Below, piece after piece: positions 1 through 5,274 of a stretch of DNA of 5,274 nt. The notes beneath the pieces were generated by a model, which was given only the letters and a program-made list of their open reading frames with translations, was not told the DNA's origin and did not search any database. Numbering within the stretch: the stretch's first letter is position 1; each line of letters opens with the position of its first letter. The position numbers were made by a program, and so were the translations under genes. The DNA is taken from contig DAOVMD010000245.1 of the NCBI GenBank assembly GCA_030630935.1, positions 1 to 5,274 of the forward strand, given 5' to 3'. The DNA is from Candidatus Mcinerneyibacteriota bacterium (GTDB lineage Bacteria > AUK180 > JAQVHJ01).

Positions 1-1
1 A

Positions 2-1342
2 AAGTATTTTATTATCATTACTTTACTCTCCCTCTTCAATATCATTACATTCAGTACTTCAGGTACTGAAATGTTTGGGGAGGAAGGGAAACTTTATTCT
101 GCAAGTTCACTTGCAATGGGACATACTTCAATAATTGGTTATAGAGGCCCTGAAACAATCTATAATAACCCGGCTAACCTTGCTGACACGACTGACTTGA
201 AATTTGATTTAAGCTATAACATGCTGCTCCTGAGTGAACACAGGTCGTATCCTGCTTATAGTTTCTTTGATAACCTGATTGGGTATCAAACTTATGTTTC
301 AAATCAGAATGTTTATCCCGATTTCAGCTTTGGAATCTCGAAAGGATTTAAATTCGGGGCAAATACCGTAGGAGTAGGTTTTGCATATCTACCGGTTTAT
401 AGTTTCAATTTTGATTACCTTGAAGAAGTACGGAATGAAAATGACCCGGAACCAATGAAGATTGCAAATAATATAATTGAAAGAACAGGTATCTTAGGAT
501 CATATTCCTTAGGTTTTGGGTATAAATTCAGAAAACTGTTTTCAGTTGGGCTTGCATTTAATATGTTAAGCGGAACAATTGATAATACAGTTGCAGTTAG
601 GTTTACTGATGATGCACTTGCAACAGTTCCAACTGATCCGGGTTATACATTGAACAGTACGTATGAATTGAGCGGGACTTCATTTACAGTTGGTGGAAAT
701 TTCTATCTTAAGAGATTTCACTTTGGAATTTCATATAAGAGTGGTGCGGAAGTTGGAAAGACATTCACATTTATGCAAGATGATACAATGCTGAATGATG
801 AGGACTTGACATTTAAACTGCCTTCATCTTATGGAATTGCAATTCAATACTTACCAAGAAATGGAATCTGGACAAAGATAATTCTTGAGTATGAACATAT
901 TGCATGGAGTCAATTCGAAAGCAGTATTTCTGATATTTTAGATATGGGATTCACTGATGATGAACTTGCAAAGTATCGGATGCTCGGAATTAACGTGATT
1001 GAAAACCTTGATGATATCGATTATTACAAATTGGGAATTGAACATATTTTCCCAACCGGTGCAATCATGAGATTAGGATTCTATAACAAGAACAGCTATA
1101 TTAGTAAGAACTTGAAAACTGTCGGGTTCACTGCAGGAACCGGGTTCTCAGTTTCAGATTTATTACAGATCAATATAGGTGTTGATGTAGCAAAGAGAAA
1201 ATATTATACAAGTGACTTATTTCCTGATAGTTTATATTCGGATTTCTATGGGTTTATGGATCCGGTTGAAGATAGAACTTCACAAGATGTGGTTGAAGAA
1301 GTTGAATCAACAATCCAATTTTCACTCAGCTTTACATTTTAA
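2..1342 (+). CDS. Outer-membrane beta-barrel protein, FadL/PorV-like (5' end outside window)
   Basis: The reading frame is open from the first full codon at position 2, so the gene begins before the window. The 23 codons before the first ATG (position 71) encode a hydrophobic run (residues 2-17, KYFIIITLLSLF then NIITF) followed by small and polar residues, which looks like the h- and c-region of a signal peptide. No ATG, GTG or TTG occurs in frame before 71, so probably only a few codons are missing. Just after the signal comes an SSLAMGHTS segment and then YNNPANLA (visible residues 54-61), matching the 'NPAgLA' signature near the N-terminus of FadL/PorV-type barrels. The rest alternates short amphipathic strands with polar loops, and the protein ends STIQFSLSFTF with a terminal Phe, the usual recognition signal for barrel assembly. 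At least 446 residues fits this family (commonly about 400-500). It should sit in the outer membrane, perhaps as a channel for hydrophobic or small solutes; the substrate cannot be read. The next gene starts 19 bases downstream. Confidence 0.8.
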   Translation, partial: KYFIIITLLSLFNIITFSTSGTEMFGEEGKLYSASSLAMGHTSIIGYRGPETIYNNPANLADTTDLKFDLSYNMLLLSEHRSYPAYSFFDNLIGYQTYVSNQNVYPDFSFGISKGFKFGANTVGVGFAYLPVYSFNFDYLEEVRNENDPEPMKIANNIIERTGILGSYSLGFGYKFRKLFSVGLAFNMLSGTIDNTVAVRFTDDALATVPTDPGYTLNSTYELSGTSFTVGGNFYLKRFHFGISYKSGAEVGKTFTFMQDDTMLNDEDLTFKLPSSYGIAIQYLPRNGIWTKIILEYEHIAWSQFESSISDILDMGFTDDELAKYRMLGINVIENLDDIDYYKLGIEHIFPTGAIMRLGFYNKNSYISKNLKTVGFTAGTGFSVSDLLQINIGVDVAKRKYYTSDLFPDSLYSDFYGFMDPVEDRTSQDVVEEVESTIQFSLSFTF

Positions 1343-1361
1343 AGAATAGGAGAATATTAAA

Positions 1362-3119
1362 ATGAAGTTTAAACTGAAATCATTCGTATTTCCGACTTTA
1401 CTATTCCTCCTCATTCTTATATCCGTAAATGTCTTTGCCGGAACCGGTAAATTGATAATACTTCATACGAATGATATCCATGGAGGAATAAGTGCAAGCG
1501 GTGCATGGTGGATGAACCCCGCGTTCCCTCCGCCATTAGGTGGTGCAGCATCTGCAGTTACAATTATTAAACAGGTCAGAGCTGAAGCAGAGAAAAAGGG
1601 GTATGAACTTTTGATACTTGATGCCGGAGATATCTGGCAGGGTACACCGGTTGGTGATAAAACAGAAGGTAGAGCAATTCTTAAATTTTTTGAATTAGGA
1701 GGTTTTGATGCCAGAACCTTAGGCAATCATGATTTTGATGCCGGCTGGGAAGTTGCGAAGAATACAACTGAAGCAACAGATATCCCCCTCGTATGCTGTA
1801 ATGTTATCGATGAGACTACAGGAAATCTTCCGGAGTGGAAGAATCTATCCGCATATATTATTGTTGAGAAAGGTGGCTTAAAGATTGGAATCGTTGGTGG
1901 AATTACAGATGATATGGAGTCGTTATTACCTGGAAATAAATTAGGGCCGATTAAATTCCCAAAAATTGGTCTTACTCTTCCAAAATATATTAAGGAAATG
2001 AAGGAGAAGGATGCTGATATTATTATTGGACTTTTCCATACCGGAATCTCATTCTCGAAAGAAGCAAAGTATAAAATTCTGATGGAATGGGAGAAGGAAG
2101 CAGATGAAAAGGGTTTAGTACACGGGACTGATGAATATACTAATTTTATTTATGAAAAGAAAGGGTTTGGCCTTCAGGACCAGGAGATCGCTGACCTGGT
2201 ACCGGGATTAGATATTATTGTAGGCGGTCATTCTCATTCAGGATTATATCCGCCCTGGGAAGACCCGAGAAACCATACAATCGTTGTACAAGCCTACTCG
2301 AAACTTAGTTCCTTAGGACAGTTAGAGATTAATTATGATGAAGATACAAAGAATATTGTCGGGTATCATGCATTTAATTATACTCTCTTAACTGAAGAGA
2401 TTGAACCTGATAAAGAAACTGATGAAATCATCGGGAAGATGGTAAAAGAAGCTGAAGCAGGAATGAATGTTGCAATCGCACATTCAAAGAAACCTTTGAC
2501 AAGAGGAAATGATGAAACTCTACTGGGAAACTTGATAACAGATGCAATTAGAGAAAACTTCAACCTTGACGTAGTTCTCTTTAATAGAGGCGGTATGAGA
2601 GCTGACCTGCCGATTGGTGACCTGACAGAGATGGATATTTATAAAGTACTGCCGTTTGGAAACTCGGTTGTGACAATGAAAGTTTCAGGGCATATGTTAA
2701 AGGAGATTCTCGAGGTGGGATTCTCTGGTAGAAGAAGAGATACGCAACTTTCAGGAGTAACCGCAAAATATAACCCGACTTTCCCTGAGAAAGAACGGAT
2801 CTGTGATCTTTTGATTAATGGAAAACCCCTTGATCTCGATGCAACATATACCTTTGCAACTTCAGATTACCTTGCAAGAGGTGCAGTAGGGTATTATATG
2901 TTCCCTAGAATTGAAGAAAAGGATTATACAGGAGTTACGGTCAGGGAAACTCTATTGGAGTACGTTAAAAAGCATTCTCCGGTTGAGATTGATTTGGAAG
3001 GAAGGATTAGACGTGATGATACTGCTCAATATTCTGAGGAGATGAAAACTATGAATGCTGAAATAAAGACTAGAGAACTTAAATTGGGAGATAGTGAACC
3101 CGACGTTGATTATAGGTAA
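1362..3119 (+). CDS. Secreted 5'-nucleotidase / UshA-family metallophosphoesterase
   Basis: This complete 585-residue protein hydrolyses phosphate esters, in this family typically 5'-nucleotides, 2',3'-cyclic nucleotides or UDP-sugars, outside the cytoplasm. The ATG is preceded by AGGAGA at 1348-1353 with 8-base spacing. It opens a signal peptide with a Lys-rich start, a hydrophobic core (about 7-25) and a likely cut after VFA26. The N-terminal metallophosphatase domain (about 29-325) has all the expected motifs in order: LHTNDIHG (D38, H40), DAGD (D90), GNHDFD (N122, H123, D126), FHTG (H226) and GGHSH (H290, H292). These give a complete two-metal site and the His-Asp dyad. The C-terminal nucleotidase domain (about 370-550) shows R381, LGNLITDAIR (388-397), NRGGMR (408-413), LPFGN (430-434) and ATSDYLARGAVGY (499-511). 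Oddities: the usual GGDGY reads GAVGY, NGGGIR reads NRGGMR, roughly 40 extra residues lie between H226 and GGHSH, and a charged tail of about 36 residues follows the domain. There is no wall-anchor motif, so it is probably a soluble periplasmic enzyme. The family is certain; the substrate is not. Confidence 0.93.
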   Translation: MKFKLKSFVFPTLLFLLILISVNVFAGTGKLIILHTNDIHGGISASGAWWMNPAFPPPLGGAASAVTIIKQVRAEAEKKGYELLILDAGDIWQGTPVGDKTEGRAILKFFELGGFDARTLGNHDFDAGWEVAKNTTEATDIPLVCCNVIDETTGNLPEWKNLSAYIIVEKGGLKIGIVGGITDDMESLLPGNKLGPIKFPKIGLTLPKYIKEMKEKDADIIIGLFHTGISFSKEAKYKILMEWEKEADEKGLVHGTDEYTNFIYEKKGFGLQDQEIADLVPGLDIIVGGHSHSGLYPPWEDPRNHTIVVQAYSKLSSLGQLEINYDEDTKNIVGYHAFNYTLLTEEIEPDKETDEIIGKMVKEAEAGMNVAIAHSKKPLTRGNDETLLGNLITDAIRENFNLDVVLFNRGGMRADLPIGDLTEMDIYKVLPFGNSVVTMKVSGHMLKEILEVGFSGRRRDTQLSGVTAKYNPTFPEKERICDLLINGKPLDLDATYTFATSDYLARGAVGYYMFPRIEEKDYTGVTVRETLLEYVKKHSPVEIDLEGRIRRDDTAQYSEEMKTMNAEIKTRELKLGDSEPDVDYR

Positions 3120-3139
3120 AAATTAAAAGGTGTTATAAA

Positions 3140-3574
3140 ATGCAAACTATTGATGAAAGAAAAATTATCATTAACGAGATGATTTTCGAAGATGAAGTCT
3201 TCATTTCTAAAATGGATAAGTTAAATGAGAAGGGGAAGGAGCTGGTTGATAATATTCAACTTGATGCTGAGAAGATTGCTGAACAGACCGTGAAACTGGA
3301 GGATGACGAGGCATATAGGTATATGGCAGAACATATTAAAAGAGCAAAAAAGAACATTGTGAAATCCTATAGAAAGTATCATTCCCCAAAAACAGAAGAT
3401 AAAATAAGTGATGACTCGGATAGAATTCCTGATGAACAACCAAGTTATTTAACCGATGGTGCAAAAGACCTCCAGGAAAAATTTAAAACTAAAGATCAAG
3501 ATGCTGCGAAGAAAAAATACAAAAATAATTATAAGAATTATAAACAATATAAAAAGAAAAATCGGAATAACTAA
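3140..3574 (+). CDS. Small charged protein of unknown function with Lys/Tyr/Asn-rich tail
   Basis: I do not recognise this 144-residue protein. Its ATG is preceded by AAAAGGTG (3125-3132) at 7-base spacing, and it begins 20 bases after the nucleotidase stop, so it is very likely translated from the same transcript. There is no signal peptide or membrane segment, which suggests a cytoplasmic location, unlike both genes before it. Three parts are visible. Residues 1-79 are strongly charged with regularly placed Ile, Leu, Met and Val, as in a long helix or coiled-coil. Residues 80-105 are an acidic, Pro- and Ser-containing linker (DKISDDSDRIPDEQPS). Residues 106-144 are basic, and the last 21 (124-144) contain only Lys, Arg, Tyr, Asn and Gln: nine Lys, one Arg, four Tyr, six Asn and one Gln. 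Such a tail could bind nucleic acid or an acidic surface, but that is a guess. The good ribosome site and length make it a real gene; its function is unknown. Confidence 0.75.
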   Translation: MQTIDERKIIINEMIFEDEVFISKMDKLNEKGKELVDNIQLDAEKIAEQTVKLEDDEAYRYMAEHIKRAKKNIVKSYRKYHSPKTEDKISDDSDRIPDEQPSYLTDGAKDLQEKFKTKDQDAAKKKYKNNYKNYKQYKKKNRNN

Positions 3575-3582
3575 GTATTGGT

Positions 3583-3607
3583 GGTCCCGGTAATAAACAT
3601 CGGGATC
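3583..3607 (+). terminator. Weak hairpin 9 bases after the small gene
   Basis: GGTCCCG (3583-3589) can pair with CGGGATC (3601-3607) across an 11-base loop, giving a 7-bp stem with one G-U pair. It lies 8 bases after the stop codon at 3572-3574, where a transcript end for the first three genes would be expected. No T-tract follows (the next bases are GCTCATAAATTCG), so it does not fit a standard intrinsic terminator. It may instead protect an RNA end, or mean nothing. Confidence 0.25.
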
Positions 3608-3710
3608 GCTCATAAATTCGCGGCTTACTGAAGAAGGAAAAGCAATCCAATCAATTGTATCAGAAAATTATTATAACAATATTCCGGGTATTGAACGATG
3701 TTTAAAATAA
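3597..3710 (+). pseudogene. Possible C-terminal gene remnant, start-less open frame
   Basis: Between a stop at 3594-3596 and a TAA at 3708-3710 one frame is open for 37 codons and reads like ordinary protein: SRLTEEGKAIQ, then SIVSENYYNNIPGIERCLK. It has no ATG, GTG or TTG to start from. Its end overlaps the first 13 bases of the following gene, a layout often left by an overlapping operon partner. A second short open stretch (IGGPGNKHRDRS, 3577-3612) lies just upstream in another frame, which would fit an old frameshift. I do not recognise the family. A chance open frame in AT-rich DNA remains possible because the stretch is so short. Confidence 0.25.
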
Positions 3711-5274
3711 CTAAAAACAGAAACCTAATTATTCTCTTTTTTTTCTTATCGGTTATTCTTACCCCAATAATTTCGTATTCAGAGATCATATTTGAAGTGG
3801 AAGATTTCTTCGCGGATAATGATCCAACCCATCGGTATTTTGGACCAATTATTCATAACCCAGTTGATTTTAATGGAGATTTGATAGGGAACAAACATTC
3901 ACTTTACAGAATAGTAGCATTAGACGGAATATTTATATATCAAGATATTAAAATACCTGGAATTAAAGTCAATAAAATAGTAGGTTTAGATCCATTATAT
4001 TTAATTGTAGGAACTAACCAGGGTTTATTTTTATTAGATGGTAATATGATAATAAATCATGATCTATACACTTATTTTAACGTTTCAGAGAAAAAAACCC
4101 TTAATAAAATAATTTATCCTATTTATAGTGGAAGGGTTACTGATATTCAGTTTCCTACAGGTTGCGGGATAAATGATACATTCTTTTTCTGTTCTGAAAA
4201 TAAAATTATCAAAGCTCACTATGATTTTACTAAAACTACTAAAAGAAATATTCAAGATAATTTTGAAATTATCTATGAGGGGAAACAATTTATTTACAAC
4301 TTTACAATTGAGCCCCCTGAGATATTCATTGGATTTTATCCAAAGGGATTTGAGTTGAGAAAGTTTAATGTAAGAGATAACACAATTGGAAAAAGACTTT
4401 ATCGAAATAGGAATATTTTATTAAAAAGTAGTGACCGAGAAAAATCCGTATCACCATTTACTGGAAAAAGATTTTATCGAAATATGGATGTTTTATTAAA
4501 AAGTGGTAGTCGAGTGAAATCCAGGGATCCATTTACGATTATTACTCCGGATAATGAAGTTTATGAATTAAAAATTTATCCTTTCTTTTCAAGCTTAAAA
4601 AAAGAAAAACGAAGAATTCCAAAATTTAATTATGAATATTGGTCTTTTAGTGACCAGGATTTTAAAAACAATTCAAAGTATTTTCCTTATGGTGATATCT
4701 ACTCTTTATCGTATAATGAAAAGTCCTTTATCGGTACTTGGGGAAATGGAATATTCATCACTGAAAATCCTATGATGTCACATTTATTTGATGATGAAAT
4801 CATAACTGGAATTATTCATTATAAAGATAAAATAATTTATTCAACATGGGATGGAAAGATTGGAATTTTAAATAAGAAGTTAGAGAAAGATTTCAAAGAT
4901 AAAAACAAGATTAAATTGATTTACAAAGGTGAGAACAATTATTCTTTTTATGCTGATCCGCCAATACATTTAATGGAGAATATTTATCATTTGAAACTTG
5001 GGCATCATGATAATCTGTATATATGCGGTAAGGGTACGATAAAAGTTGTTAATTTGAAAAATACAAAATTTAATAATTCAGAATTTCAGGATGGGCTAGA
5101 ATTAAATATTCCGGAGGCTATGAAGGATACAGAATTCCTTTCGCTTGGTGAATATTATTCTGAAGAAGGATACCTACATATTTTTGCCGGTACATTTCAG
5201 AATGGTTTGCTTCACTATATTATCACACATAATGATAAGCATCATTATCATATTTTAAAAGATGAAAGTATTCC
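3698..5274 (+). CDS. Exported protein, probably beta-propeller, function unknown (3' end outside window)
   Basis: From the ATG at 3698 the frame stays open for 525 codons to the window end with no stop, so the gene is real and truncated by the window. An in-frame TGA at 3692-3694 rules out an earlier start. The N-terminus is a signal peptide: basic residues K3-R8, a hydrophobic core (about 10-25) and a likely cut near SYS28. Except for C156, C165 and C443 there are no cysteines, and no lipobox, so it is not a lipoprotein; it should be periplasmic or secreted. Recurring beta-rich units of the form 'hydrophobic-GT-x-x-G-hydrophobic' occur at about 100-115 (LYLIVGTNQGLFLLDG), 344-357 (FIGTWGNGIFITEN), 379-391, 439-452 and 493-509 (LHIFAGTFQNGLL). 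These resemble blades of a beta-propeller such as sensor or ligand-binding propellers. Residues 230-279 contain a 25-residue tandem repeat. The ribosome site is poor (only CCGGG at 3684-3688). The region is clearly more AT-rich than the earlier genes. Whether a kinase, protease or sorting domain follows cannot be seen. Confidence 0.8.
   Translation, partial: MFKITKNRNLIILFFFLSVILTPIISYSEIIFEVEDFFADNDPTHRYFGPIIHNPVDFNGDLIGNKHSLYRIVALDGIFIYQDIKIPGIKVNKIVGLDPLYLIVGTNQGLFLLDGNMIINHDLYTYFNVSEKKTLNKIIYPIYSGRVTDIQFPTGCGINDTFFFCSENKIIKAHYDFTKTTKRNIQDNFEIIYEGKQFIYNFTIEPPEIFIGFYPKGFELRKFNVRDNTIGKRLYRNRNILLKSSDREKSVSPFTGKRFYRNMDVLLKSGSRVKSRDPFTIITPDNEVYELKIYPFFSSLKKEKRRIPKFNYEYWSFSDQDFKNNSKYFPYGDIYSLSYNEKSFIGTWGNGIFITENPMMSHLFDDEIITGIIHYKDKIIYSTWDGKIGILNKKLEKDFKDKNKIKLIYKGENNYSFYADPPIHLMENIYHLKLGHHDNLYICGKGTIKVVNLKNTKFNNSEFQDGLELNIPEAMKDTEFLSLGEYYSEEGYLHIFAGTFQNGLLHYIITHNDKHHYHILKDESI
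4385..4534 (+). repeat. Two-copy 75-base tandem duplication inside the propeller-like gene
   Basis: Two adjacent 75-base units (4385-4459 and 4460-4534) are in frame with the gene and match at 58 of 75 bases. Each encodes 25 residues with the common pattern GKR-x-YRN-x-x-x-LLKS-x-x-R-x-KS-x-x-PF; 15 of 25 residues are identical. The ends of the units, after the conserved AAATCC, have drifted most. The repeat adds a basic segment between two beta-rich parts. It is best read as a fairly old internal duplication that kept the frame. Confidence 0.9.

Noticed and set aside
71-73. ATG at 71 as the true start of the first gene, with AGGT at 60-63 upstream.
   Set aside because: The frame is open before it and encodes a signal-peptide-like hydrophobic run, needed for an outer-membrane protein, so the start lies before the window.
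1463-1726. Minus-strand open frame of 87 codons inside the nucleotidase gene.
   Set aside because: It lies opposite the strongly conserved metallophosphatase motifs and its translation resembles no protein; it is a shadow of the real gene.
3655-3677. Possible promoter before gene four: TTGTAT (3655-3660) and TATAAC (3672-3677).
   Set aside because: The spacing is only 11 bases, far from 17, and such hexamers are frequent in AT-rich DNA.
3586-3688. Long-range pairing of CCCGG (3586-3590) with CCGGG (3684-3688) that could hide the ribosome site of gene four.
   Set aside because: Only 5 bp pair perfectly over about 100 bases and the local hairpin is stronger, so there is no good case for a regulatory switch.
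4085-4358. Short open frames on both strands at 4085-4288 (minus) and 4173-4358 (plus).
   Set aside because: Both lie within the continuous 525-codon frame of gene four, have no ribosome site, and are expected by chance in AT-rich sequence.

Overview
The window is an AT-rich bacterial segment with four consecutive genes, all on the + strand, and no convincing gene on the minus strand. Three genes encode exported or envelope proteins. The first ends in a classical outer-membrane beta-barrel C-terminus, so the organism is Gram-negative (diderm). The mix of a FadL/PorV-like barrel, AGGAG-type ribosome sites, lysine-rich proteins and roughly 35% GC would fit an FCB-group or candidate-phylum bacterium. 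That placement is an inference and no marker gene here fixes it.

Layout. Positions 1-1342 hold the 3' part of an outer-membrane beta-barrel protein whose first few codons lie before the window. After 19 bases, 1362-3119 holds a complete secreted 5'-nucleotidase/UshA-family metallophosphoesterase. After 20 bases, 3140-3574 holds a small charged protein of unknown function with a Lys/Tyr/Asn-only tail. Tight spacing and clear ribosome binding sites before genes 2 and 3 suggest these three are one transcription unit. A 123-base gap (3575-3697) then contains a small hairpin without a T-tract and a short open frame without a start codon that may be a gene remnant. From 3698 to the window end runs a fourth gene, open for 525 codons with no stop. 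It encodes an exported, probably beta-propeller protein, is markedly more AT-rich than the genes before it, and carries an internal 75-base tandem duplication.

How the genes may work together. The periplasmic phosphoesterase beside an outer-membrane barrel is compatible with uptake and breakdown of a phosphorylated nutrient such as nucleotides, but the sequence only supports co-transcription, not a shared pathway. The nucleotidase has an intact metal site but departs from the usual substrate-pocket motifs, so its substrate may not be a standard nucleotide. I see no mobile element, CRISPR array, tRNA or rRNA, and no clear evidence of a wholly new system. The best leads are the duplicated segment in gene 4, the altered nucleotidase pocket and the unusual tail of the small protein.
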